From Bryopsis sp. KO-2023 (Eukaryota > Chlorophyta > Ulvophyceae > Bryopsidales > Bryopsidaceae): a DNA stretch of 64,000 bases. Position 1 is the first letter of the stretch. Every line of letters starts with the position of its first letter. The notes beneath the pieces are model-generated. The model searched no databases. It was not told the origin of the DNA and saw only the letters and a list, made by a program, of their open reading frames with translations. The stretch lies in the NCBI GenBank assembly GCA_030272585.1, contig BSYQ01000009.1:2294001-2358000 (forward strand), written 5' to 3'. Below are positions 53,613 through 64,000 of the stretch, one piece after another. The position numbers and the translations under genes were made by a program.

Positions 53613-55404
53613 TGCAGAGCTGCGTGTTTTTTGGGTTTTTCCCAATTTCTGCACACTAGTAATAAGTTATCATTATGAATAAACAAAATGCGGCTTTTGG
53701 TCAGTGAAAATGGAATCCTTAGGCTGAATTGGATGAGGTAGGCACTGTTGCTCTCGAAAATTATTTAACGAATTGCTTTTATTTTGTTTTGATTTGTCAG
53801 TGTATGATTGAAATGTTGGTCTGCATGCTAGAAAAATCGCCCTATAAAATAGAAAAATATATTTTTTGGTTAATAGAAATGGGGAAAGTGTTCGAAATCT
53901 AAAATCCGAGAACATTCCACGCGCCTTGAAAAAATACACCCCGCACAACAGCGTAGAAAGACAAAGTTTGTCGCAAAATTTCAAAGATAACGCCCACTGT
54001 GAGTGCTCTTGTGCTGCACATATCTTTCTTGTCCGATAAAATGTGGCCCCTTTTTCCTCGAGCCCTTTGAAAAAGGCTGATGTTATTGAAATGGTGTGGG
54101 ATAGGCAAGAATGGGTCTCGAATCTGGTCACTGTTTTGTTTGATTGTGTGGGAAAAAAGAGAGCCAAAAAAACATATGCACACAGAAATTTCTGTGAATT
54201 CCAGGAGACCAGAAAAAACAAGAGAATATCGACATATGATTGAAAAGTGTATTGTGCATCCTGATTACACTGAGCCCAAGCAGGCTTGCAGCGTTGCTCA
54301 CCAAGAACCCCACCACACCACAATCATCTTGAATGCTGCAGCAGCAGCTTCGTTCGCCACATTCTTGTGAATGGACCCTTCTTCTTGGATGACCTACCAG
54401 CACCCATCCAACTGCTCCTGTCACAAAATTTATAATCTATTTGAACAACAGCTCCACCATGATGGTGGATACCACTGCCTTTGTACATCACCGCCTTTCA
54501 TATTTGAAAGAAAACAAACCCAATTCTGTTCATTGATTCGATCAGTTTTTCACAGAACAGGCACACATCAAAAACCAAAGTTAGTTCGTGAATACCCAAT
54601 CACCAGCCCACGTCGAGAGGAGAAGTCAATCTTTCTTCACTCATTTTTCAAGTCGTCATAAGATATGAAAGGAAGTGCCAACCTACTTGCTGCAAAAGTT
54701 CCCACCCAGTGTCAAAATATCTAGCACTCAAGCACTTCCCCCAGGGCTGCACCTTGCAATTTGGTTTCCCTGGAGATGCTTCTTTTGAACTAATTTCTCT
54801 CCACCTAACCTAGAACTCAGTTTGATGAGCAGAAATTACGTCATCGAATCACGTGCGGTCGCCGGTGGGGGACTCGGTCGCAATAACTCCACCCAAACCA
54901 TCATCTCTTCCTCACTGTTTCTTTGCCAACAGAGTCTTTGATTGTGCACCTAGGAAGCCAAAAGCATCTGTGAAGTTTGAACACTGAACCAGCAATGGAT
55001 AAGGTACAAAGCTTTTCAGACGAGTTCGCCATATTCCGCGACTCGAATTCGAAAATCCCACCCCATGAACAAACCATTACAGTTTTCGAATCTTGGTGAT
55101 GGTTCGAACACTCTTCGCAACCACACCATGAGTTTCGGAGCTTGACAGGCTAAACGGAAACGTCGCATTCCCACGGGAAGTAATTTCTTTGACACTGAAG
55201 CCCCTTGAAAGGAAACTTTTACTGCCAGAAAATTCAATAAGGGCCAGTGCCCCGACAATACAATACAATACAATTCCCTGATTCACAATGCAATGGGCTT
55301 TTGCAAAGCAACTCAATCATGAGAAGAAAAACAACCAACAAAATGGCTTCGAATCCTTGTGTCTTTGGGTATGGTCCTTGAGTGGATTGCAACAAAAAAA
55401 TTTG
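53613..55404. other. Intergenic, no gene recognised
   Basis: 1.8 kb. A 216-codon open frame on the minus strand (53,673-54,323) is stop-free but rich in Phe, Ser and Lys with no domain; I leave it uncalled. Inner boundary of the right arm at about 55,405. Confidence 0.5.
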
Positions 55405-55418
55405 GTGTGCTGCTTCAG

Positions 55419-56233
55419 GATTTGCAACATCATAATTTCCTTGATGTTGACCATCAATCTGGTCTACCGGCACACCACCATTCACACCACCACCGCCAAC
55501 ATTCCAGCCAACTTCAACCCCAGGGATTTCTTCGGCACCGACGAATACTTGTACATGGGGATCTATTATGGGCAGCTTGCCAACCAGTTTAAGACAAAAG
55601 TAAGGGTGGGCATTTATTAAATGGATGAATCTTAATTGGCCTTGATTTTTTTTGTTTTCTGATGTTTATGTCTCGAGAAGCTCCTTGGGTTTTGCGATGA
55701 ACTTGATCCCCTCTTTTTTCGTCAAACATGCCTGTGTTTGTTTTACAAAAATATATGACTCATATAGATTACTCATGTATCAGATGTTCTTAATTAAACC
55801 ATTCATGATCAGTAAAAGAGTGTTGTCAATGATAATCAGTGTATTGATATCGAAACTCATTGAAAGGCAAGCTCCACTGCCATTTATGCAGATAAACTGC
55901 CATAACTTTATTCAGCCCCTGATCCAGAACATCAATCTTGCGGGGGAAGAAATAGATTCTGATGCTAAAAACCTGTTTTTGCTCTTTCCCCAACAGCATT
56001 CTCAGTTGATTTGTCAGTGTTGTTCTGGAATCATGAACATAGGAGTCAATGTGGTTGATTTGTTTCATCAGATGTGCCCAGAACCCAATCCTCCTCCACC
56101 TGTTCAATCCAGCCCTTCCTTCAGTCTTCTCACTGCCCCTACCATAGCAGCTTCCGCCATGGACCCTTTTATCATTGGCTGTTTGACCTTCAGCCAAGCC
56201 ATCAACCGCCTTCGGGCAGTCAATAACCTCTGA
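55419..56233 (+). CDS. Predicted membrane protein, two 3' exons, unidentified
   Basis: Exons 55,419-55,599 and 55,784-56,233 join in phase 0 and end at TGA. The first encodes a hydrophobic helix (ICNIIISLMLTINLVY), a Thr/His stretch and FFGTDEYLYMGIYYGQLANQ. The second adds MISVLISKLIERQ, PFMQINCHNFIQPLIQN, two close cysteines (ICQCCSG), VVDLFHQMCPEPNPPPP and a final hydrophobic stretch. I do not recognise the family; upstream exons lie beyond what I can resolve. The left-arm copy keeps the first exon with a clean 12-base in-frame difference but has stop codons in the second. AATAAA at about 56,311 may be the poly(A) signal. Confidence 0.5.
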
Positions 56234-56383
56234 GGTGATTGAACCTTAAAAAACAAATGGGAAACAAAGAGAGGGGTGGGGGGATTTCTTTATTCTGCAA
56301 TTCACTCACAATAAAAAACAAACAAAAAAGAACAGGAACAACAAAAAAGACAACCAGGGTACCTTAAAACAGGGTAAATATGG

Positions 56384-56523
56384 ATGGGAAAACCTCGGGG
56401 AACCAGAAATGGGATTCCATACAGTTTCTGTATGAATTATTAAGAAAAAAAGGAAGGTCAAAAAACAAAAAAAAGGGTGTGGGAGTGTTTAAGTGTGAAT
56501 GGGAAAACCTCGGGGAACCAGAA
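56384..56523. repeat. 25-bp direct repeat
   Basis: The word atgggaaaacctcggggaac, extended by cagaa, occurs at 56,384-56,408 and 56,499-56,523. It lies just downstream of the membrane-protein gene. Confidence 0.7.
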
Positions 56524-56529
56524 GGGGTT

Positions 56530-59500
56530 TGTACTTTTTCTGAAATGCCAGTATAAGCAGAAATGAAGCTGGAAGATGACTAATTCCTCCTTTTTCCTCC
56601 TGAAGAATGGGTTACATTTGTTTGGGGTTTTTTTGGGGGGTTCAATGGATGGGTGGTAGTTTCATGGAGGGGGGAATGTTGATTGTGGAAATGGAAGGAG
56701 TATGGAAGAATTGGACAAAGATATGCTGTTGGAATTCTTTTTGATCAGGGGGGAATCGTGCAAGTGGAGATGGAGGAAGTATGGAAGAAAAAGAAAGAAT
56801 GGAAGTGAAGTCTGGAAGTGTGAAGGGAAAAATGAGAAACGAAAATGAAAGTGAGCAAGAAAAAAAGGAAGTTTTTTTATGACGGAAAAGATGGGTATAA
56901 ATGCAAAGGTGGTGGAGGGAATCGCCACGGTACCTGGTGAACGTGGAACTGAAAGGGGTTTTGAAAGGAGGGGGGGGGGTCAGAGCACATATATGCGACG
57001 GCTGGAATGAGAAGGAGAGAATTGAAATTGAGGAAGAAAAAGATGGAATTTTCATTTTGATGATTAGAAAAAATTGGAAAAAGAATCAGAGGTTGATCTA
57101 GTTTTGTTTCGGTTGCAACATTCACCACCCAGTCCCTCTGCTCAGCTATTGGGTCAAAAGCTGGTGGGTGCTTGCAACAGAAAAAAAAAAGTAGATCAAC
57201 AACTGCAGTGGAATTTCTAAGATTTCAGCAGGGAAACAATTGAAAAAACCTTTTGATCATGAAACTGGGAGAAATGCAAGTGGCTGGAATGAAAAGAAAC
57301 GAGAAAAATGGAGAGTGAGGAAAAAGAAGATTCAAGCACGGAAACTTGTTTTTTATATAAATTCGATTGGAAATCTTTTTGATGAGGAAAAAAAAATATA
57401 CAAAATGGAGAGAGTTAGGGGTTGATTCAATTTTTTTCAGTCGTAACATTCACCACCTGCCCCTGAATCTTAATGGGACCACCAGTGTGTTAATATCATC
57501 TCAGCTCAGGTGTAACTAAATGTGAAGTGAAAAGGAAAACAGCTGATCTGCCTTGTTCTTCCATTTTTGGTGGTACCACTGTTGACCTTTAGTAGGAATC
57601 AAACAGGCGCTCCTCTGTTTGTTGGGTTTTTTGGTTTTTTTGAAACGGAGCAAATCTCCATTTGCAATGGAATCAAAAGTCCATTCATTCTCTGACCAGA
57701 GCCTTGAAAAAGAAACAATATTCTACCACAAGACGTTTGGAACAATGGACCATCGTCCCAACTGTCGCGACAGTCCTCGATCGAGGAAAGACACGTAACT
57801 ATGTTTTTTCCTTTGTCGAGGAAAGTCTGACAGCCGTAAAAAAGAATGTGAAGATCATTCGAGCAGAGATCAGGCGATATTCAATCGATTACACGTTAAT
57901 ATATTATATAATGGGGAGAAAGCGGAAATCAATTGCCGCCACGGATCTCTCGCCCAAGCAAAACCCTTGAGTAAAACCCCAGAAGTTGTATTTTCTAATA
58001 GCGCCACTCAAAATCTCTCTCTGAAACATTTCAAGCAAACTACCCATCTCCTTGCAAACACAAAACTTTCTCTAAATCAAAAATTCACTGAACTGATGAA
58101 CAGTGATGCTTTGCACTTCCTTCTTGATTTTTTTTTTCAATTTTTTCATGATTTTTTTCACCTAATGTCCCCCCCCCCAATTTCTTGTTGGTGGTAGGGA
58201 TTGTTCCAAGCTCCCAACAACAGAGAATATATCGTTCCAACACAGAATGAAGAAAGCTACAAAGATTTTTTTTTTCGTCCTCTCTTTACGATCCTACTCA
58301 AATCAGGAAAGCATCATTCAAAATAATTCAAACGACGTTGAATTTTGCTATGCACAGCAATCTCCCTACGTCGCAGCTCAACAAACACACACACACACTC
58401 TCTCTCCCATAGCCGACTGATCTCTGGTCAGCCGCCTTTTTTTAATTCCTTTTTCGTTTGTTTTTGAAATAGAAAAAATTCTTCTCTTGCTATCTGTTTT
58501 CTTTTTTGATTTGCGAAACCAAAACGCAGCGGTCTTTTTCGCTGCTCGGAAATATAAATATAAACATTTTGCTCATCACCATACCCCCTCCCCCCTACTG
58601 AAACCCACGATCTTCTCGAGTAAACTCGTCAGCAAAAAGGTTCTGCTTGTGTAATCTTACGTCGCCAGAAAACGTTCCGACCTGCCAGTTAAAAAAAAGA
58701 ACCAATTGGTTCTTTTTTTCTTTTTCTTTCAAAAAAAGCACATACAGTGCCACTAAAACTCTCACACACGACTTGCTCAACCCTTGGGCTTGCGTTTCGG
58801 GATCGATCGCCTCCCGAAATGCCACCCAATAATCAAAAGGCTAAAAAACAACAGAAGAATTGAATACCTACATTCATACTAAGAACAGGCGGCATTAAAG
58901 CCAAGGGGGAGCCAAAGAACCAGAGTAACCAGAAAAACATAGAGAGTGAAGAATCAGCGTGAAATCATCTCGTGGACGATTCACGTCAATATCGAAGACT
59001 GGCTTCGGCATTTTTTGCTCCTCATTGTTCACTGCCCGACGGATCCTGGCACTCGGGATGGTACAAAAGCACGGACTTCTGTTCACGCTTATTTACCTGC
59101 TCCATGATCTTCGCTATATCTATTGCACGCACATGTTTGGGAACCTCTGTACAGAACACCCCCCCCCCCAAGCATCTTCGTTCAGCCATCCGCGACGTAA
59201 ATCGATGCGACCACTCTCATGCAAGCGCCACAAACCAGACTACACCTTTCTTTTCCGTGGCGGCGCCGCCAGTGGCATGCTTGGGCGTTTTCCCTTTCGG
59301 ATCATTTTGAGGATCCATTGACGTTTAAAAACGACAACCAGGGTGCTAGAAATATGAAGAAATTGGCCACTTAACTACTACTCTCGTCGCGCAATACTCG
59401 ATTCCCCCAGTCCTGAACACTACAGCTTCACACGCTCTGGCTTCGACCGATCGATATAAGAAAGGAGCTGGGGGCAGAGCGATTTGACGCAGAATGTATT

Positions 59501-59700
59501 GATGTGGTCGCAAAGTCCAGTCGTGGCCCTTCCTAATTCTGTCAACGCCACTTGAAGGTCTAATATTGATGCCAGACAGAGAGAGTATGTTTTCCATCTC
59601 AAAACACGAGCATCCCAGTAATAACTGTCACAGAGCCGATCACATCGAAATAATGGCACAACACTGTTCCTCATGTAAGCGCCTTATGTTGATCGTTTCT
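56530..59700. other. Arm sequence without a recognised gene
   Basis: A tandem, diverged pair of ~250-bp units at about 56,900-57,190 and 57,200-57,470 shares aacattcaccacc and GGAATGA-A-rich cores; the left arm has one unit. C and G runs are frequent. Open frames here do not agree between the arms, so I call no gene. Confidence 0.4.
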
Positions 59701-59713
59701 GGCTCTTTCTGCT

Positions 59714-61512
59714 ACTGTGCCTACAAAAGGCACCTCTTTCGATCCAGTTCGATGGGTTTCCATTGATCGGATATCGGAAGGGAAAAAAATTGGTATGCAC
59801 AACAGCCTCCATGCAGTTGTCGAAAAGTGCCATCGCCCTGAGCTTGCACGAATTGGTTTTGCAGGTAGCGTAAAACACGTGGTTCAGATGGACATGGTTC
59901 CGACAGGTAACATGCGGAAGCGAGTAAATAAAAGTGTGGCTGCTGTTCTTGGATGCCAAACCAGAATGAATTTGTGCCGCCGCTCAGTGTGTTTTTTGGC
60001 GTGCAGTGGAAATCGTTCTGGTTGCGCCGTCCACGATCCCGGTCGAAGTGGAGAGTCGTGTTGAAGTTCGATTCATATTGCGCGGTGTTGACCGTATCTG
60101 GATCAGAGTTCTTGCTCGGACCGGCAGAGACGTGATTTCGACCACAGATGTCGCCGCCACAAACACTTCGACTGGCATGTAACCACCCATGTGTGTTGAA
60201 AGCACTTGTTTTTGTGTGGCGGCTGGGCACTTTCATAGGATGTGTTTGTGGCGGTGGACTGCAGACTGAACATCACCTCGGGCTCGGTTGGTTTGATCGA
60301 AATTGGCGCCATCACGGAAAGAGGGATCTTGCATTGCACACCTGCTATGCTGCTTGCAGCGCCACAGGCAATAGCGGACGAGGTGCGATACGGGGAAAAT
60401 CAAAATACATGCATTTGTTGCATGATGCTGTGTGTTTGTGTATGCACATGGTCACATTTGGTTTTTTACTGATCCTTGTAATAGGAGAATGTCTCTCCTA
60501 CACAATGTAATTGATGTTTGTTTGTTTGTTTGTGTATGCTGCTGTGCGTTCAATCTCGTGATGTGGATCAATTTGGTTAACTTTTCTGGACGGGGTCGGT
60601 GCAATATGATGCCGATCGGATTATGTTTAGATTGGGCAGCTCGCGCAACGCGGTGCACAAGAACTGAGGCTCCTGCGCAGAAACAGCGATGGAAGGATGG
60701 ATGGGGATGTCACTGCTTTGGTGATTCATTCTCGACCCATCGTCCAGTCAAGCATGAATTACGCTTTATAAATTTGTGCATGAGATGGCCATGTTTGGGA
60801 GGACCGTGATGTTTAGTTTGTCGTAAACAAACTTGAGTGTGCAAACTATATTTTGTTGTACTTTGTGGAATAGATGCCCGGGGGGATGCATCTTCGCATG
60901 TAGTTATGTTTGTTTGTTAGTTTATCGTACTTCACTTTTGCTGTTGTTTCTTTGAAACTTGATTTGAGTTTGATTCAAACATGTTCGTTTTTTATTTTTC
61001 ATTGTTCTTACTGTTTTGTGTTTAACTTATTGCACCAGGCAAATCAACTGTCCAATCTTGTTGTGGATGATGAGTCAGACAGGGAGCAAGTGGAAGAGGC
61101 AGCCTGGCGCAAGTATTTCCACCCCCTGGTGACTATTTGCGCTTGTCCATTATAACCCTCTCATAAGAGGATTGAACTAATTAATTTTCTCAGTTTTTGT
61201 GAAGAGCTGTTATGTGTGAAAACCTTATTCTAAGAGATTATTATGCTCTAATCAGATAATGCCTTTTATTTGATCATTCAGATCCAAGACGTTGGCGTCA
61301 TCTTGAGAGACGCTGGATGTCACAGTTTCCAGACGGAGGCAAAATTGCACAAGGTTTTGGAATACCTCATTCTGAACCAAGCATACAAAACGGCCCAGTT
61401 TCTGCTCAGGGTGGTTGCAGGGCGTGGAGTGCCGATCTTGTGGCATGGAAATCAAATTCCTGCAAAGGCCATCGATCTCCAGGGAATTTACAAGAGTTGG
61501 TCCGGACAGTAA
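59714..61512 (+). CDS. Unidentified multi-exon gene, right-arm copy (3' part)
   Basis: Exons 60,239-60,382 (48 codons), 61,039-61,128 (30 codons) and 61,282-61,512 (76 codons and TAA) join in phase 0. Before them, 60,007 to about 60,139 encodes VEIVLVAPSTIPVEVESRVE and RFILRGVDRIWIRVLARTGRD, with a possible GT at its end that would keep phase. About 59,714-59,860 could be a further exon (PLSIQFDGFPLIGYRKGKK). The last exon reads ILRDAGCHSFQTEAKLHK to GIYKSWSGQ. I do not recognise the family. Between the two arms the three core exons differ by about five amino acids, and several base changes are silent, so both copies look functional there. An 82-bp retroelement lies in the intron after 60,382. 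Confidence 0.6.
60434..60539 (+). mobile_element. 82-bp retroelement insertion with 12-bp target-site duplication
   Basis: gtttgtgtatgc flanks the insertion (60,434-60,445 and 60,528-60,539). The left arm lacks it. The insert carries a small hairpin aggaga-atgtc-tctcct, then acacaatgtaattgatg and a TTTG tail, and matches the first bases of the window. It is a short SINE or a severely 5'-truncated LINE copy inside an intron. Confidence 0.7.
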
Positions 61513-61802
61513 AACAGCAGCTTTTCCTTTGTATTATCTTCTGCTCAGTTTTGTATTTCGCTCTGGCTGATTTCTGAGAGGGGTGCCAGGCAGGGAAGAT
61601 CCTCCAGAGCGACAATTTTCAAGAACTGCATTGTTTTCAGGGAGACCTTATTATTAATTGTTACATAATTATGGAATGCTGTACCCTTTTCTTACACCTG
61701 ATCGTTGGGTGGGCCAAGTTTGTGTCAAAACTAATACTCTTTCTGCTGGCCTTTTTTTGCTGTTTTTTTGCTGTGTTTCTCTTTTTGCGTTGTGCAGGAA
61801 GA

Positions 61803-61994
61803 ACTGCGCAACATGTTCGTTTGTTTGTATGTTTGAATAACGAAATAGGGGCAACTGGAACAGGTCGAATTTCCACAAGTGTGGGTTATGGGGCTTGGAC
61901 TGTGAACAAAGTGAGATACGGAAAACTTATAAAACTCAATTTGCAAGATGGACCCCTCGCAGTGACAATCACTGCAGTGGTTGTGGTCAGCTGA
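61803..61994 (+). other. Right-arm copy of a doubtful shared open frame
   Basis: Preceded by a good acceptor (gcgttgtgcag). Reads HVRLFVCLNNEIGATGTGRI and ends at TGA, where the left arm has TGG. Differences from the left copy are all amino-acid changing. Probably not coding, or no longer so. Confidence 0.25.
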
Positions 61995-62941
61995 CCAGAT
62001 TCTCAGCGGTTGGGGTCTGGTTCATCAAGCACATCCACAGTATAACTGGGGGTGTGGGCAAAGGCTGACCTTTTTTGCGGAGTCGTAAGAATGACATGGT
62101 ATCTTTTTGGAGGTGTATGCGCGCTTTTTTGAACTTGAGGAGAGTATCATGTATCTTTTGTTTTGTGTCTTTCAGAAAGAAAGAAGGAAATGTGATTTGA
62201 GTCGGAATTATTGTTTTTTTAATCTTGTAGTCTTACATGTAAAATATCGCAAGATTCTTGGTCTTCTCAAAAATCACCTAGAAAAATCGAGTGATCTTTT
62301 GGGGAAAAACCCATTAGATCCTAGCCCAATTCCAGACCCATCGAGAGGAGGTAAAAGAGCTCCACTGATAGCTCATCCATTGACAGCTCAGTTTTGTAAC
62401 ACCGTTTGACTTGGAAGTGTGTATTCGCCTCCGTTATTATCTCTCTTAATGTATCACGTCGTTTTACCCCATAAACAAAATAGAGACTACTTCCCACAGA
62501 ATTGGGATAAGCAGAACTGGTCACTCCGAAAGGGTGCACCAAAAAGATAGTTCCAGTCAGTGACATTGAGATGGTTTGGCATTAGACAACGTTGGAACGA
62601 CTTCTTTTTGTTGCTCGGTTCGCACTCAGTTCGATACTGTGGTTTCCCAACACCCTGAAATCTTGTGGCTCCTTCACAATGCAATTGCAATTCAATGTTT
62701 GTTTTTCTCTCGACACTTGCTAGCTTCTCCTTCGCTTCCCAATCAAACTCCCAATCCCATCCAACACGAACGGTACCACCATTGTTTACAAATCCTGTGG
62801 CCTGCAGGTGGAGCCACAATGCAACATTCAATTTGCAACTTGTCCCATTTCAAATCGCCCCACATAGCCAGGCGCGGCTTGGACAACCAACTGAATAAGA
62901 GAACGGAGGGGGGGATCAAGGCGGGAAAGAAGATGCGAATT

Positions 62942-63087
62942 GCACGGGTCCAGCAGAACGCTGGTTGATGGAAAACCCAACGCCACCTGTGATTTTGATT
63001 GGTTGAGACGAATGCATCACTTAACAACGGTCCCACCCATGAAGGTTGACATCTCAAACAACTTTACTTTGATTACATAAGCGTTTC
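62942..63087 (+). repeat. 146-bp segment, flipped partner of 11,708-11,861
   Basis: Begins gcacgggtccagcagaacgc and ends cataagcgtttc on the plus strand, the same direction as in the left arm, although flanking arm sequence is inverted. It is 8 bp shorter than the left copy. Confidence 0.8.
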
Positions 63088-63444
63088 TGAACAAGGAGAT
63101 ATATTGCGTCACAATGCGCCGACTGGGTTGATCCTCCCGTCCATTTCAAAAAAAAACAGAACAGTGCCATTTTCTGGAACATAGGCTTCTGCCTGCGATG
63201 TGGCTTAACCCATATCAAGCCAAACACTTGGTGCTTTCGAACACGAAAAAGAAAAAAAGAAACTAACAAATGAACATTAACGATTTCTTTCCAATTGAAA
63301 TTGCCCAAACCTCTCCCTGCTCTCATTCCCTAGGCGTTTTTTCTACCTCCACACTTCAAAAAAGTAAAACATTCGTTTTTCCAGCATAATAAGAAACCCA
63401 AACCATCGACATTTGTGCTGGGAATTAAACGGCAGAGAAAGCTT

Positions 63445-63918
63445 TCACACGATCGCGCCTGTTACCCCGCCATCAGTGAAGCACGGATCGACCTTCCCGC
63501 GGGACTGTTCAATCTTCGGAGTTTGAATATCTGTGCCGATGTGTATCGGTGGCGGCGTCGCGGTGTGCATCTGCGCAGATTTGGCCAGTCTCGCAGAAAC
63601 GGATCCATGCGTAGACACGATGTACGGAACCACGTATGTCAACACGACCTTCCACCACACTGGCGGAATACCTTCATAGAGAGCGCCTCCTAAGGAGACG
63701 AACAACACACTCGCCTGTTAACCATCAACCCCAACCGCAACGCTTACGTGATTACAACAGCAGTCGAGCGCTCCACCTTGATTTACTAGGGTGAGGAGGG
63801 TTCCCACGATCAGAGTCACTTTTATGCTTCTGGCTAGCGTGCCCTCTGCCGTGATCAGCGAAAAGAATGAACGGATTCCCACCGTACATGACCCGCAGCA
63901 GCCTCCCTTCCACGCCAT
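63445..63918 (-). CDS. nrtS: NrtS-like small membrane protein with an intron
   Basis: Exon 1 63,777-63,918 from ATG (MAWKGGCCGSC; the frame is open upstream, so the start could be earlier or outside the window) and exon 2 63,445-63,689 join in phase. The joined core has SIKVTLIVGTLLTLVNQGGA and WWKVVLTYVVPYIVSTHGSV with SARLAK, which is the two-helix NrtS family: small proteins known from cyanobacteria and other bacteria and linked to nitrate/nitrite transport. A C-terminal tail of ~40 residues (PPPIHIGTDIQTP to GAIV) is extra. The intron between NQG and GAL shows that it is a genuine nuclear gene. Function here is inferred from the family only. A homologous pair of helices elsewhere could be misassigned, but the NQG...VPYxVST pattern is distinctive. 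Confidence 0.7.
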
Positions 63919-64000
63919 GGTCAAAACTGCTTTGTCCCCGAATCTAACGTGATGCCAAACTCGAACAGGGGCGTTCACAAGATGCGTTTTGTATTGACCA

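Larger units (their letters stand above)
55405..63250 (-). repeat. Right arm of the large inverted duplication
   Basis: Reverse-complement partner of 11,562-18,090. It is about 1.3 kb longer because of insertions on this side (for example about 58,020-58,440, 60,446-60,527 and a second, diverged unit at about 57,190-57,470) and losses on the other. It lacks the two LINEs, so near 63,230 it shows the empty target site of the outer LINE. Confidence 0.9.

Noticed and set aside
53673-54323. 216-codon minus-strand open frame
   Set aside because: Phe/Ser/Lys-rich, no domain, no splice support and several rival frames; AT-rich DNA can give this by chance.
11562-63250. Whole structure as one giant transposon with terminal inverted repeats
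   Set aside because: The core is filled with ordinary host genes, the arms carry genes themselves, and I see no transposase or flanking duplication at the outer edges.

Overview
This is intron-rich nuclear DNA from a photosynthetic eukaryote, most probably a green alga or another early-branching member of the green plant lineage. The best evidence is a five-exon LHCII-type antenna gene with the trimerisation motif WYGPGR, helix motifs EIELIHAR and EIKNGR, and a short one-part transit peptide, which suits a primary plastid. An NLA-type SPX-RING ubiquitin ligase, a plastid-type DUF819 membrane protein and a probably plastid-targeted starch-binding (CBM20) protein agree with this. Introns follow GT-AG. 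Intergenic DNA and introns are full of long A, T and G runs, while exons are GC-richer. The genus cannot be told from the sequence.

Layout. 1-5.8 kb: sparse DNA with repeats, hairpins, one possible unidentified gene and a GC-rich, highly foldable stretch ending in a miniature tRNA-like fold. 6.1-11.5 kb: two nested non-LTR retrotransposons. The outer one (plus strand) carries reverse transcriptase and a separate, overlapping dUTPase frame. The inner one (minus strand) sits in the outer element's 3' region and has a 752-bp tandem duplication of its 3' end. Both insertions can be delimited by target-site duplications. 11.5-18.1 kb and 55.4-63.25 kb: the two arms of a large, diverged inverted duplication, each with copies of unidentified multi-exon genes.

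18.9-53.6 kb, between the arms, is the gene-rich core. In order: a sugar 3-epimerase (-), a UAP56/DDX39-type DEAD-box helicase (+), a small predicted N-myristoylated HEPN-like protein (+), a secreted trypsin fused to two fucolectin domains (+), a DUF819 membrane protein (+), a LINE remnant, a FkbM-type methyltransferase (+), the LHCII gene (-), the SPX-RING protein (-), the CBM20 protein (+), a coiled-coil gene (-), and a divergent pair of secreted low-complexity proteins, one Gly/Ser-rich (-) and one with VPPV repeats (+). Beyond the right arm is an NrtS-like two-helix membrane protein with an intron.

The genes do not form one pathway. Themes are plastid function (LHCII, CBM20, DUF819), phosphate or nitrate homeostasis (SPX-RING, NrtS-like) and secreted or extracellular-matrix proteins (trypsin-fucolectin, Gly/Ser-rich, VPPV). 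The most unusual features are the inverted duplication around the 37-kb core, a ~150-bp segment inside it that is flipped in one arm, the nested retrotransposons with a dUTPase frame, the trypsin-fucolectin fusion and the HEPN-like protein. All multi-exon models were built by hand from reading frame, splice signals and phase; exon coordinates may be off by a base or two.
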